A DNA stretch of 64,000 nucleotides from Brienomyrus brachyistius (GCF_023856365.1 NC_064550.1:20833629-20897628), one strand, 5' to 3'. Counted from the first letter of the stretch, positions 21,930 through 33,705 are shown. Program-made: numbers and translations. The notes: generated from the letters alone by a model not told the origin.

Positions 21930-23190
21930 TGGCTTTGAGAACATGGAACATTATCCCTCTGGTGGAGAAGGAACCTGAGCTAGTGACTGAGATACTGTAA
22001 AGGCTTCAGTTACCTCTTGTTTGGGTAGAATCTCACCTACTCTGGAGTTTCCCATGGTAAAAGACCTCAGCTGGTTGCGGGGGGTCCTCACAAGTACCAT
22101 GCTTTAGGCAGTGAAGTTGAGGTTCTTCCCAACGGTCAAGTAGGTCACCTCTATTTGCTTTTGAGTTGCAGAGAGATAAACTCAGCAGTTTGGGGTACAC
22201 AGCCTTCATAGAGGGATCATAACACTCAGCCTCTCTGGGAAGGGTTATGCTGGGGTGCTGGAGCGGGGACTACGACAATGGATAAACTTAGGATTCCGGA
22301 AGAACGATACAATTTCCAGCCTGGCTGTGTGAACAGTAGACCAGGCCTTCTCCCTAGCACGACTGTGGTAGGGTTTGTGGGAATATGTTGATTTGTGATT
22401 TTCATGGATAGATGCAGCTGTGGCTAAAAATGCATCAGGGATGGCGGTGGGGCGCTAGAAATGACACAACGTCTATTGGCAGATGATTTTCCAATCAGGA
22501 TCCTCAGCATGTACTTAGGCGATTCCACGTGTGCGTGTATGTGTGTGTGAAGTGGCAGCACCTCCAGATCCAAGGACATTGTATGCTCTTGGAGAAGAGT
22601 GGATTGCTCCCTTCAGCTGAGGTGAGACTTCCTACCCTTAGAGAAGGAGTTTAAGCACCTTGGGTCTTGTTCACAAGTGATGCTAAGAGGAAATGTGAGT
22701 TTCACAAGGAGATAAGCTCGGTGACCGTATTTTTGCAGGGGGGCGACAAGGTCCTTGATGGTAAAATGGGAGTTAAGTCGTAAGATAAGCCTAGTAGTTT
22801 ATGTGTCATTCTACCTCTCTATCCTCACCTATGGTCGTGAGCCATGGGTAATGACCGAAAGAATAAGGTCACAGGTACAAGTGGCTAAAATGGGCTTTCT
22901 CCGCAGGGTGGCCACATTCACGTCTTTGTGACAGAGCGAGGAGTTCGGAGATCTGAAGATAATAGAGCCGCTGCTTCTTCAGATTGATAAGAGTGAGGTG
23001 AGTTGGCTCAAGATGCCACCTGGACGACGACCAAGGAAGTGGATCCAGTCACTAGGTGGACACTATGGAAGGATTATATCTCCCAGTTAGTTTAATAACA
23101 TCTAAGGATCCCCCAGAATGATCTATGGTTGGTGGTCTGCAACAGGAAAGGAAATGAGACAGTGATCATTATGATGGTGATGATGATGAA
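21930..23190 (+). mobile_element. Rex3/RTE-like LINE, collapsed by deletion
   Basis: Three blocks in correct order match fish Rex3/RTE-type LINEs as I know them: an endonuclease-side block near 21940-22100 (TATTCTGGAGTTGCCCATGG-like), a reverse-transcriptase block near 22230-22350 (AGCCTCTCTGGGAAGG, CCAGCCTGGCTGTG), and a C-terminal block at 22520-23160 (GGAGTTTAAGCACCTTGG, CTCACCTATGGTCGTGAGC, GTGACCGAAAGAATAAGGT-like, CCACCTGGACGACG). It ends in a short (GATG)n run at 23172-23190. The full element would be several times longer, so large internal segments are gone. All frames are broken. Confidence 0.75.
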
Positions 23191-24115
23191 GTAATTGTGA
23201 AGAAATTCAGGTTTACTAGCCAACTAAATGTAATACACAACCCTAACCCTCCAAACAAACCGTGGGGCACTAATCAACACTTTTGCAATGTAGGTCACTT
23301 CGCTCCAGTTCTTTAGAAACTGGACATGTATGAGAACTCCATGCAGTCTGGACCACCTTCTAAGAATTAATCTACACTTGATGCAACTGAGAGAGAATCA
23401 ATTTCATATTAAATTCCTGTTGATTGGGCTGCTGGGAGCTGGGAATTATCTCCATCTAGGCAGAAGGTCTAGTAAAGAAGGTCGATGGCAAAGGGATGTT
23501 GCTAAAATGCTTTTTCTGCTTATTCATGGACTATGGTTCACAGTTTCCTTTATATGCAGCAATGGTTTTGCAGAAAATTGTCTGGGAATCAGCAACGGTA
23601 ACGCTGATGCTACTCAAGACTTTAAATTAGTGAGAAGATTAGATATTGCGTTAAGGAACAGAACGTCCTGAAAATGTTGAAATGACTTTAGCAAGCTGAA
23701 GGCTAATGGTGGCACGCTTTCTGCGACTGACTTTGATCTTAAAGCTATCTTTGCCAGGCAGTCGTACCATCCATGACAGATGATATATTGAAGGCCTGTC
23801 AACGGGCATTTGTGCAAATGCAAATTGCAGCCTCCTATGAAATATAAAGAAAAAAATTTTTTAATTAATATCTAAAGGTAATGCGAATCTTCAATTTTCC
23901 CCTAAAAAGCTCAATTTGACGCCACAGGGCGCTAATGAAATGTCCAGATGGGTGGATGCGATGTCTCTTTTCTGCATCGACCTTAACAGCACCATCAGGA
24001 TCTGATTAAGAAAACAAACTGCATATGTCAAGGAATGATTTTACTCACTAAGCTACAAAACCTTCTCCTATATACAGTATATACATATATACAGACACAC
24101 ACACACACACACACA
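23191..24115. other. Unassigned DNA with CA microsatellite
   Basis: A 113-codon frame at 23330-23671 is unrecognised. 24068-24115 is a TATACA/CA run ending directly at the Tc1-like left terminus. Confidence 0.45.
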
Positions 24116-24371
24116 CAGTACCAGTCAAAAGGCTGGACATGCCAAGCTGCCTACAGAGGAGAGTGTTACAGTCGCATCACATGACCTGGTCACCTGACCT
24201 AAACACAGCTGACATGAATTTGGAAGAGTTTGACCAAAGAGTGAAGGAAATGTGCCCATTGAGTGCAAATGTGGGGGCTCCTTCAGGACGGCTGGAAAAG
24301 CATCCCAGGAGCCCACTCTATGAAACTGGCATAGAGGAGACGGTGGGGTCAGCCAGTGCCTGGAACAATTA

Positions 24372-24462
24372 AGGGTTAAGGGCCTTGCTCAAGGGCCCAA
24401 TGGTGGCATCAATCTGTCAACCACAGGATATGAATCAACAATCTTCTGAGCCCCAACCCACG
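24372..24462 (-). mobile_element. tRNA-SINE fragment inside the Tc1-like copy
   Basis: The plus strand reads GGGTTAAGGGCCTTGCTCAA then a reversed B-box area ATGAATCAACAATCTTCTGA. On the minus strand this is the SINE order: B box, then GAGCAAGGCCCTTAACCC. Confidence 0.65.
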
Positions 24463-24464
24463 TT

Positions 24465-25270
24465 AAATCTTGATTTAATTAATGACTGGGTTGATACATG
24501 ACAGATGAAATTTAACGTAAATAAATGTAAGGTAATCCATGCAGGGAGCAGAAATATAAAGTACAGATATGTTATGGGGTGCACTGAAATAAAGGTGGCT
24601 GATTATGAGAAAGGCATCAGTGTGCATGTTGATGCTTCCATGTCCCACTCTCGCCAGTGTGGGGAAGCAATTAAAAAGGCCAATAGGATGTTGGGTTACA
24701 TCTCTAGGTGTGTGGAGTTTAAGTCAAGGGAGGTGATGCTAAGATTATACAATTTCTTGGTAAGACCCTACCTAGAATGTGCAGGTTCGGTCACCATACC
24801 TTAAAAAGGACATTGCAGCCTTGGAAAGGGTGCAATATAAGGCTATGAGAATGATTTCTGGTCTTAGAGGAATGTCTTATGAGGAGAGGATAGCTGAGCT
24901 GTATCTGTTTAGCCAAGAGCAAAGGAGATCGAGGCGGGACATGATCCAGGTATATAAGATTCTAACAGGTCTGGATGCTGCTTAGTCAAATGGCTACTTC
25001 AATATTAGTTTAGATACTAGTACTTGTGCCCATAGGTGGAAATTAGCGGGAGAACATTTTAAACTGAATTTGAGGAAGCACTTCTTTACACAGCATGTAG
25101 TTAGAGTATGGAATAGTCTTCCTGTTAGTGTAGCGCAAGCTAAAACCCTTGGTTCCTTTAAATCAGAGCTAAATAAGATTTTAACATCTCTGGGCTATTA
25201 GTTGAGTTTTCCCCAAATGAGCTTGATGGGCCAATTGGCCTCCTCTCGTTTGTAAATTTCTTATGTTCTA
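24465..25270 (+). mobile_element. CR1/Rex1-like LINE, 3' end with RT C-terminus
   Basis: 5'-truncated. The reading frame from 24505 gives NKCKVIHAGSRN, then KKANRMLGYISR and LVRPYLECAG. A frame break near 24780 follows, and the next frame gives SPYLKKDIAALERVQYKAMR, GLRGMSYEERIAELYL and RRDMIQVYKILTG. This order is the C-terminal part of the reverse-transcriptase ORF of CR1/L2/Rex1-type LINEs. The 3' end is GTTTGTAAATTTCTTATGTT, characteristic of these families. A second, rearranged copy lies at 48178-48805. Confidence 0.85.
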
Positions 25271-25420
25271 CAGCTGCCGAACTAGTTATTTTTTTTATTT
25301 AATACTTTTTGGTATAATTCCATATATTATTTAATGGCATTGATGTCTTTATAATAATTCTAAAATGTACAGAATAGTACAAATAAACCTTTCTAAAGGT
25401 AGGTGTGTCCAAACTTATGT

Positions 25421-25925
25421 TTCACACTTTCTCCTTCATGTTCCACCATGGGCACTCTGACTTCCCTGCGGGGTGGGGGGAGGAGTAATGAGGAGACAGG
25501 CTGGGTGAAGGGTCACATCTGACTGAAGTAGGAAAGGGCGGTTTGTGGGCGGTGTGGGACATTTGCCGGCCGCGTCAGTGGTATGTCTCCTCTCCAGGGT
25601 TGGTCACGATTCCTATGTTGGCAGGTGGTCTGCTGAGGAGGCGGCAGTTCCATTCGACTGGTCATCCTCATGCCATTCTGCTGTTAAACGGATAGCTTAT
25701 AGCTCCCTGCAGGTTAATTAGGCCCTCTGTGGTGATCAGCTATATTTATATATAATATATGTTCTATAAATAGGATATAGAGTATAGAACTCTAAGACAA
25801 ATAGAAAGCAAATTCCTAATGTTTATTTATCCAACCGTACAAGCATCCGTCATCTAACAATCTATCCTGCTTAGGGTTGCGGGAAGCCAGGAGAAAGTCT
25901 ATTTACTTTTTATTTATTTAATGAG
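25421..25925. other. Unassigned DNA
   Basis: G-rich patch near 25470-25485. No feature recognised. Confidence 0.45.
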
Positions 25926-26081
25926 TACAGACGCTCCGCTACTTACGAATGGGATACGTTCCGAACGGCCGTTCGTAACTTGAAATGTTCGTAAGTCGTT
26001 ATTCAATATCATTTTAAGGGTGTATGTCTGAAAGTCTGAAAGTTCGTAAGTTCAAAGTTCGTAAGTAGAGGAGTGTCTGTA
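25926..26081. mobile_element. MITE with 24-nt terminal inverted repeats
   Basis: Left end 25926-25949 and right end 26058-26081 are inverted repeats matching at 22 of 24 positions (TACAGACGCTCCGCTACTTA against TACAGACACTCCTCTACTTA). If the terminal TA belongs to the target, the element is flanked by TA on both sides, as for Tc1/mariner-type insertions. The inside is made of repeated GTTCGTAAGT words. No coding capacity. Confidence 0.8.
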
Positions 26082-27675
26082 TATGACAATTTAGCAGTAA
26101 ATTTAACGAAAGTGTTAGGGTTATGATTTTATAATAGACTTGTTATTATAATGGTCAAGTTCCTTGATACCCCAAAACCAAACGGAATCAGAGAAATACA
26201 GTAGATGCATTAGATATCAATCTCATAAAGCTCTCAATATCACGATCTAATAAAAAAAAATCATACTTAGGTACTGTTAGTAGTTAACTCAGTTTTCCCC
26301 TATTTTTAACCCATGCCCCGAAAATTAAGTGTGATATCTACAGCCTAATTATTTATTCCTCATCCCTTGACCCCTCCTCAATAATGTGTTGTGATGTGTG
26401 TAACGTCCGAAATCTATAATAAATAAGGTATCGGAAATTGGTGATGACAGCCTTGGCCGTCTTCCATCAATTCTATACATTGCATAATAATTATATCAGG
26501 AGCACTCTGTGGAAATCAAGGGCATAGTTTAGGAATTCTTGGTGATCCGTGCCAACTACGAAGACCCGATGTCTCCTTTAAGTTTGACCCCTTGGGGCGC
26601 CTTCTGTCGTTTTTCTGGAAATCTCCGCTCCCCCCCCCCCCCCCCCCACATCTCAGTACAGTGCCAGTGTCTTAAATTGGCTAATGATATCATCCCTCAC
26701 TTCATTTTCTCAGATATTCCAGATCATTATGCGCCATGCAGAGGCACAAATCACTCTGAATTATGCCTAAAGGGGACTAACTTCACAATCTCCGCATTAC
26801 CTCTCCTCTTGACATGCGTTACTTCCTCTATACCACATGACCTTCTCTGTAGGGAAAGATGAAGTTAATATGTTAATATGAAGCATTTTACCCCCCACCC
26901 CCCCCCTCACAATTCAGAGATGCCACATAACTCCCCATATTTTCCTGCATAAACATCCCCATAATTCAAAACCCCAGCTATGACTCAGTAGGGCTATTCA
27001 AAATATTCTAAACAGCAAACAAACAATGGCAAATACATTACACTGAAAATAGCTTATGTTCTTCACAGTGGTTATTTGCTGCCAAAATGCTCATCTACAT
27101 TTATTACATTCAAGGAAACAAGCTCTGTGCTCCGTTCTACGGAATGGGTTTCTTTTCTTCTAAAGGCATTTTCCTGCTATGGACAATACCGGGAGGTCCT
27201 CTGTGGCATATTGAAAAGCAGCTACGCATTGATTGTTTCCCAGTTCAGGTCTTGCCTTTCAGACGATCTAATGGAGCGATTTTACATCTTTGCATTGAAT
27301 TAAGCGAAACCACACAGCGTCATTATTTAGTCATCTGCACACCTGTAGCTGAGCTATGAAACAAATTATGTGTGTCTAAGTAGGAAATGCCACCGCGGAT
27401 GAATCATGAAATAAGAATAACCAATTACAAATGGGTCTTTGCGTCATATCAAAGTCACGGTGTCTTAATTCTAAAATTGTCACTGCAGATGGTAAGAACA
27501 TGGATATAAGTGGTGTAAAATTACTAATAGCCCTGCATTCGGAGGATATCTATTGTTAATGGACCTAGGTTGCAGCTATGAGATTCACTTCAGGCCATGA
27601 AGAAATGCCGCCCCATTATGCAACATGTCTATTAATCTCTTATGAGCGTCTGCATTTGGGTTGTTCCAATAAATC
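26082..27675. other. Unassigned DNA with poly-C tract
   Basis: 18 C at 26630-26647, and poly-C again near 26891-26907. Frames of 75-107 codons at 26539-26862 and 27076-27359 have no recognised domain. Confidence 0.4.
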
Positions 27676-27800
27676 GGTAACATTTTCTATGAAGCCCATG
27701 CTTCTTGAGTATCTATGCACATAACACATTATAAAACATTTATAAAGGACTATAAACATGGCTATAAATATTTATTAAAAGGCCTCACACATTTATGGCA
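27676..27800 (+). mobile_element. GGTAACA-type MITE fragment
   Basis: Starts CGGTAACATTTTCTATGAAG and continues CACATTATAAAACATTTATA and ATAAACATGGCTATAAAT. Related fragments with TTATGAATGCATYATAATGC lie at 28930-29085 and 38610-38710. Coding capacity absent. Confidence 0.5.
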
Positions 27801-28209
27801 TGGCAAACAGGAAATATTTAATCATCTTTAATATATATGGAATCAGAACGATGCGTACACAATGAAACGCAGGACATACGGAATATTATACATTTATATA
27901 TAAAATGAATGAAGAGCTGCTGTTTGTATGCTAAAAGATAAGATGATGTTGAATGAAAAGTATGATATATAATTATGTCTGTTCCTGTAACAGACGTGCT
28001 GATTTTGCCCAGATAACTTGCTGTGAATATGGCGCGTCACCCAGTGTTTTTCAATGGGTCTTAATGGGAACAGAATGCCAAATTCAGAGGTCATCATTTT
28101 TAAAATCCTACAGTAACATATCTTCAGTCTCTGGGTATCGCAAGTGTAATAGTTGATATCTCAGGTGATATTAAGCTTTGGGACAGATGTTTTGACATTG
28201 GCAAGATAA
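27801..28209. other. Unassigned DNA
   Basis: Overlapping 67-codon frames on both strands at 27894-28156 are shadows of each other. Nothing recognised. Confidence 0.4.
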
Positions 28210-28485
28210 GAATTAGAAACCAACTTCAGCCTCGTACATAAATACAATGAATGCGAAATTAAAGACAGGCAGTGCTTTGGTGAACTTCGTTGGGTCTTCG
28301 ACTACAAGGTGCGCGATGAGGACGGGTGTCACTGGGACGCCAAAAGTTTAAATACGGCAGAAAGTGCCAGAGCTTTTGTGCAGCATTACCTGAGCAGCAA
28401 AGGGTTCATCGGTATTATTACAAGGACATGCAGCAACAGCATCGCCACTGTCCCTAATGCCCAGCCATCATGTACAGTTAGCGTC
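28210..28485 (+). pseudogene. Coding-like stop-free segment without ATG, unrecognised
   Basis: 92 codons are open between TAA (28207) and TGA (28486), with no in-frame ATG. The central part (28282-28410) has strongly coding-like codons (GTC TTC GAC TAC AAG GTG) in AT-rich surroundings. It reads FGELRWVFDYKVRDEDG, then WDAKSLNTAESARAFVQHYL and SSKGFIGIITRT. CAG at 28273-28275 could be a splice acceptor and ATCG/GTATTA at 28409 a weak donor, so it may be an exon; a decayed retrocopy or a relic transposon gene is equally possible. I do not recognise the family. Confidence 0.3.
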
Positions 28486-28509
28486 TGATAACTGTAAAAA
28501 AGATGAGAG

Positions 28510-28766
28510 ATCTAGTGAAGTGAACTTAGAACACTGGAATATCTGAGACAATACATGCATCAGAATTTAGTGATCACTGTGATCACACCGCAAAAAAGGT
28601 GTCCTGTGCATTTAGCCCGTATGTGACATGATATAGCAAGGGGGCAGCTAATTCAGCATCTGGGGAACAGTGTGCAGGGGCGGTACCTTGCAGGTCAGGG
28701 ATTCGACCCAGCAATCTTTCAATTACAAGTGCACATCTGTAGCCATTAGGACACCACTACCCCTCA
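28510..28766 (-). mobile_element. tRNA-derived SINE, GTACC-body family
   Basis: On the minus strand: head GGGTAGTGGTGTCCTAATGG (A box), GGGTCGAATCCC (B box), then CTGACCTGCAAGGTACCGCC, TTCCCCAGATGCTGAATTAG and a GGCTAAATGCACAGGACACC block, ending GTGATCACAGTGATCAC and TTCACTTCACTAG. This is a tRNA SINE family distinct in body from the other two in the window. Confidence 0.8.
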
Positions 28767-28929
28767 GAGCTGCGTGTCTCAGGTCTGGTCCTCCTTTAGA
28801 TCTATATATTGCACTGCACACCACTTGCAGTTGTATGTTTAAAGCACAATTTTAAATTTTGAATGTTTGTCTGCGCACTGGCAATGCACACCACTTGCAT
28901 TTTTAGGTTATGTCCATACATATTTATTA

Positions 28930-29085
28930 TTATACTGCATGGCTATAATTTGTTATGCCTTTTTATAAATAATTTTATGTAGTGTTTATAATGCCTTATG
29001 AATGCATCATAATGCATTATGAGGGTATGTATCATGCATCTAAATGGTTGCTTAAATTGACGTGTTACCAATAAATCCATCACTG
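28930..29085 (+). mobile_element. GGTAACA-type MITE fragment, second copy
   Basis: Shares TTATAATGCCTTATGAATGC and ATAATGCATTATGA with 38610-38710. It ends near GTGTTACCAATAAA, the reverse of the GGTAACA terminus. Confidence 0.5.
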
Positions 29086-29734
29086 GACTCATTCCAAGTT
29101 GGGACCTCATCACTTTTCTAGCCACTATGTGAAAACACTGCCTGTTCCAAGTAAAGTCAAGAAATGTTTAATGACAGCCCTCTGTTTCCAGTGGGACCCA
29201 CTGTACCCACTGTAGTTAAATCCCTACTTCTGAGCACATTTATTAAATAATGCCCATTGTGTTATGACCATTACAAATCCTATATAAGCCATAATAATCT
29301 TCAGCAAAGCCAATAGCAGGAGAAAAATTGAAATACAATTATTATTATTATTTTAACAAGGGCTAATCATACTTTGTGTCTTCATGGATATGCATAAAAA
29401 TTTATGAAATCATTTGAAATGTTTAAAACCATATTCTGAACATTTTAAGATTATAGCACAGATGGCTAGAAGTTTACAGTAGTTTAAAAACAATTAATAT
29501 CTGAACAGTCATTAATATTGATGAAGCCTTTTCACAGTAAACTTGAGTGACATTGAGTGTGACCAAATCATTGTACCATCAAATTCATTAATCATACTCA
29601 CAAAACAACAATAACAGAGATTTTTAATTAGGGGATCTGTCTTTTTTTGTAGTGGATCTACACCATCACTTCTGCACTTGATACAGCATCAAAGGTTGGT
29701 ACCTTGAGCTGACAGAACCCAAGACCTAGAGATT
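29086..29734. other. Unassigned AT-rich DNA
   Basis: (TTA)n patch at 29338-29353. No gene. Confidence 0.4.
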
Positions 29735-29925
29735 TCTCTGTCCATCAGGAAAATGCCTGTAGTCTGAAAGTTGATGTTTCAAATCCCTGGGTTGGCAAAG
29801 TGATGTCATGTTTGGGTCCTCGAGCGAGACCTTTAGCCATAACTATTCTAGGGATGGGCTGACCCGGCTTTTTCAAAAACAAATATTGCTTTGGATAAAA
29901 AGCTGCACATTTGAATATTAGGAAA
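29735..29925 (+). mobile_element. tRNA-derived SINE, short-tail family
   Basis: A degraded A box, B box ATGTTTCAAATCCCTGG, a GAGCGAGACCTTTAGCC block, GGCTGACCCGGCTTTTTC, and the tail TTGCTTTGGATAAAAAGC. It closely resembles the tail of the LINE fragment at 15130-15392. Confidence 0.75.
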
Positions 29926-30039
29926 ATGGCATGTTGCATTCTGGGATGGGGTAGGGTCCAGCAGCCTTCCTCAGTGTAACAACTTCTCCCCTTGCCAGAC
30001 CCTTAAAGAGCTTTTGTGTATATTTACACCAGATAATGG

Positions 30040-30132
30040 TGTAATCCTGGTTTGTTCCCTGCCTCATGCCCATTGCTTCCGGGATAGGCTCCAGACCCCC
30101 CCATGACCCAGTAGGATAAGCGGTTTGGATGG
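30040..30132 (+). mobile_element. (GGAT)n SINE 3' end
   Basis: GGTTTGTTCCCTGCCTCATG, CCATTGCTTCCGGGATAGGC and CAGTAGGATAAGCGGTTTGG in order form the 3' third of the body family seen at 37763-38058. The 5' part is absent. Confidence 0.75.
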
Positions 30133-31818
30133 AATCTAACAGCAATAACCTATACATGGTCACACTATACTCGTGTGCTCATGAGAATGGTGGAGTGTGG
30201 AGTATTTTCTACCATCATGTTCAGTCAGTAAGTGTCCAGGACACCCAGTGACCTTCCATTCAGTTTGAAAACACAACATTCATCGGTGTGTCTGGAAGAT
30301 TCCACGTTCAGTTTGGGTTGAGGTGCACAGATCTGGGCTTTACTGTACACAGCCAGGACCAATATGAATAGCGCCCAGAAAATGTACATCACAATAGCTC
30401 ATTCTCTTCCTCTCAGACCATCTATCATCCTGAATGAAACGAACACTTATGTTTTGTTGTTGGTGGGACTTTACCGCAGCATCCTGTCTTGTCTTGCCTT
30501 ATTGTCTTGTGGGGTTGCATCTTCGCAAACCTGGGAGCTGATACAGCCTACAATGTGGCCAGCGTTGGATTCTGCTCTGAGAAGATATGGACTGGAAAGC
30601 TTCCCAGGTTCCGGAAGCCCGCAATGAGGTATTCGGCGTACTTTCCTGGAATGTCCTGTAGATTGCGGTGGAATGAATCCCGTTGTCAAGGACGACAAAC
30701 GAGAATGTGTGTGTTTAATCAGCGACGTCTCGCACAGGACAGAGGCGTGATCTTTCATGTAGGATACAGGAGGAGCTCTTTCGTAGTATTTTCAGACTCT
30801 CATCTTTTGCTCTCTCCTGATTCTTCCATACTGACTGAGCTACTATTATTCTTGTCATTCATGGTTATGTTTTACAAATGACCTGTGCATATATCTTACT
30901 TTCAGTATCACTTACTACCCCACTAAAGAAAATACATTTCCATGAATAATACAAAAAATGTAACCCTCTGTTAGAAGCACATCACGACGTTTCATCATCG
31001 GATACGCTTTTCTTTATTATTATTTTTCATTGTGACAAACTTTCACGAACCATGACATTATGAGAAGGTTTAATCTCTGCTCCACCCAATCAGCCATATC
31101 GACCACAGACTGCTTTTGACCACCATGAACAGTAATAGAGGTCTGTCCTCCGTCAGTCCAAAAAAGCCATTCAGTATCTCTAGCCATCGCACTCACCTCT
31201 ATAGCTTGCAATATCCTCACAGATCAACTTAATGCTTTTGGGTTGGGCTCAAATTCAGGAAAGAGACTAGTTGGGTTGCCTTTAATTCTGGTAATTTTAG
31301 TTAAACTTCTAAATCTGGCTGGTTGCATACTTAATTAATATTACATATAGGTCTTTTTGGTCTGCCATTCCAAGAGCATGCCATTTGAATTCTAAGGTTT
31401 AATTGGCACTGCATCAAGTGTTCATTTAAATATGCTAGGTCTACTGTATATAACCTGTATTGAAGTCAACACCCCAAGCCTACTAAATTTTGAAGAAATA
31501 ATAAAATAAAAGCTAGGGTTTGGGAGTCTTTGGTAGATATACGATGTTTAAGTTGCACACATTATTTATTTGCCAGATACTTTGTCGAAAGCAACTGACT
31601 ATGATCTGCCCGACGTATTTCGGTAACACTTTAGCTCATGGTCAGCTCATTGGCTATTAATAACTGTCACCAATAATCTGAGTAAACCTTCAGCTAAATT
31701 CATGCCAGTTTCATGCCGTTACATTCACTGGACCTGAGATACTCCTTGTGCTTTCACTGTGCATCACCAAAGATGGGCTAAAATATCCATAAACAATAGG
31801 CAGAATCACTAAGAAAAT
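30133..31818. other. Unassigned DNA
   Basis: A 130-codon frame at 30489-30881 overlaps an antisense frame and has no known domain. At 31622 the words CGGTAACACTTTAGCTCATG start another possible GGTAACA-type remnant. Confidence 0.4.
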
Positions 31819-32133
31819 ACAGGTCAACTCCCCAGGTTATGATGGGATTACTTTCCGACAAACCTGTCGTAAGGCGAAAATATCGTAAGGTGAAAATGCA
31901 TTTTAATACAGTACACCTACCCTAACAAACATCATAGCCTAGCCTAGCCTACCTTAAACATGCTCAGAACACTTACGTTAGCCTACAACTGGGCGAAAAC
32001 TTTAACACAAAGCCTAATTTATAAAAAAGTGTTGAATATCTCATGTAATTTACTGAATAATGTACTGAAAGTGAAAAATAATGTCCATCGTAAAGTTGAA
32101 ATATCATAACTTGGACCATCGTTACCCGAGGAG
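31819..32133. mobile_element. MITE with degenerate terminal inverted repeats
   Basis: The left end CTCCCCAGGTTATGATGG is mirrored by the right end CCATCGTTACCCGAGGAG. Repeated CGTAAGGYGAAAAT words lie at the left and CATCGTAAAGTTGAAATATC at the right. The middle has CATAGCCTAGCCTAGCCTAC. A 162-codon minus frame (31973-32461) partly runs through it and is spurious. Confidence 0.6.
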
Positions 32134-33705
32134 CCATCAATGACCTGTTCCATATGTCTTGTTTAACCATCGGCCTTATTCCAGTTATTGGAACTGCTGA
32201 ATCTTTTTCTTTTTTTTGTGTAAGTTTGAAAAGCTTAATCTCAGAGCTGCACATCAGACAAGACTGCACGTTTTCACTGAAAGAAGAACAGGGATTAAGT
32301 GCAACTTTGAAAACTAACGCCCCTTTATTATATACTGCAGTGTGTGGTTCATAGCAATTGTGAAATGAAATGTTTATGCAAAACTTCATCTGCATATGCA
32401 AATCAGAGTTTGCTTCAATCATGATGTGAAGCTGCATCTCGTAGCTCATTACATTATGCACTAATTCCTGTGTTCTTTGCTCATATTGTTACACAGCGGT
32501 CGCTGAACAATCATTCAGGATTCCCACTTTTTAATGCTATATGTCGCTATATCTTTAATGTTTATTGTCTTGTTTGTGTGGTTTAAATTTCTTGCTCAAT
32601 AAAACTGATTCTGATATTAGAATCTTCTGTCTGCACACAGATTGTAGAGAAATTTCAGGACGCAGAGATTTTGGGGGCTATGTGATGCAGACAGTGTGTT
32701 TTCTGTTCACTGGGGAGAGTGGGCAGATTGCTTTATCAGCACAGAGGCAATAAAATGGAAAGTGTGACATTACTGAATAATTGTCAAGATAAATGAGCAG
32801 AACTGGCACATTCAGACTGTGAAGGATTTTGATGCCCGGACAATAGATGTATGACAGAATGTATGACTGCTAAGAGATGTCAGATCGATTTTGCAGCTTT
32901 AATGCTCCGGTGTTTATCGACAGGGATGCAGTGGCCATTTTCCAGCCGCACTGGCCCTGCACTGAAAAACGACACTTTCAAGAAAAGATCAACTTTGATG
33001 CCTGTACAGTGCAAATGGAAAAAAATATGTATGATTTTCCTTCTTTACAGCTGTCATAAAATAGACCGTATACCACAGAGAAATAACTTAGTGAATGACA
33101 GGAATGTCTTTGTCTAGTCAATGGGTGATATAGAATGATGCTTCTTCTGCCTGTTTGGGATTAAATGGTTCAATTCTTCTCTAAATCAGTTACAATCCTG
33201 GTTCCCAGTCTGCAAATGTCATACTACTCTGAATGGGCAAAGGGAAAGTGGAGGAGACACTGAAGGAATATGAATCTAGTGCTGAAAATCGTAAGCGCGT
33301 GATCAGCTGACTTCCACTGAACAAATAAAAGAGTTTCCTGAAAATTATCCTCATGTATTGGAGCTTGATTTACATAATGAAATACCAGGCACACAGGCAT
33401 TCAAATTAACTTTGTAAAGGCTTGCCAATCAAAATCAAATTAAGAATAGAACTACTTTTGTGTAATTTCGTGAAATGTAGAAAACCTCCAGACACACACG
33501 AAGGGTCCCCCTTGGTAGATTTCATCGACTGGGCCCCCAAACTTATGTTCTGGGGCTTCTATAAAGTGCAGGGCCCCCCGAATCTGCCAGGGTATCCATT
33601 CCTCTCTGACACCCCCAGTGGTACCACAAAATGTAATCCATTGAATAATAATAGACACTCTAACTGTAACTGACATGAGAAGGCAGGATCAGGCAGTCCC
33701 TGGGA
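32134..33705. other. Unassigned DNA
   Basis: Frames of 60-88 codons at 32851-33117 and 33422-33676 are unrecognised; the latter includes GGGCCCCC-type words typical of fish interspersed repeats. Confidence 0.4.

Larger units (their letters stand above)
24116..25420 (+). mobile_element. Tc1-like transposon, interrupted and deleted
   Basis: The left terminus CAGTACCAGTCAAAAGGCTG (24116-24135) is the Tc1-type inverted terminal repeat; the right end AGGTGTGTCCAAACTTATG (25401-25419) is its decayed partner, with the typical AT-rich 3' segment at 25271-25400. The transposase 3' part remains at 24178-24310: WSPDLN, then the FDQRVKE and LEKHP/WKSIP region. The transposase 5' part is missing. A SINE fragment (24372-24462) and a CR1-like LINE (24465-25270) sit inside, so the Tc1 copy is the oldest of the three. 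Confidence 0.75.

Noticed and set aside
30489..30881. 130-codon frame
   Set aside because: Overlaps an antisense frame of 95 codons; no known motif and ordinary codon use.
31973..32461. 162-codon minus-strand frame
   Set aside because: Overlaps the MITE at 31819-32133 and has no domain.
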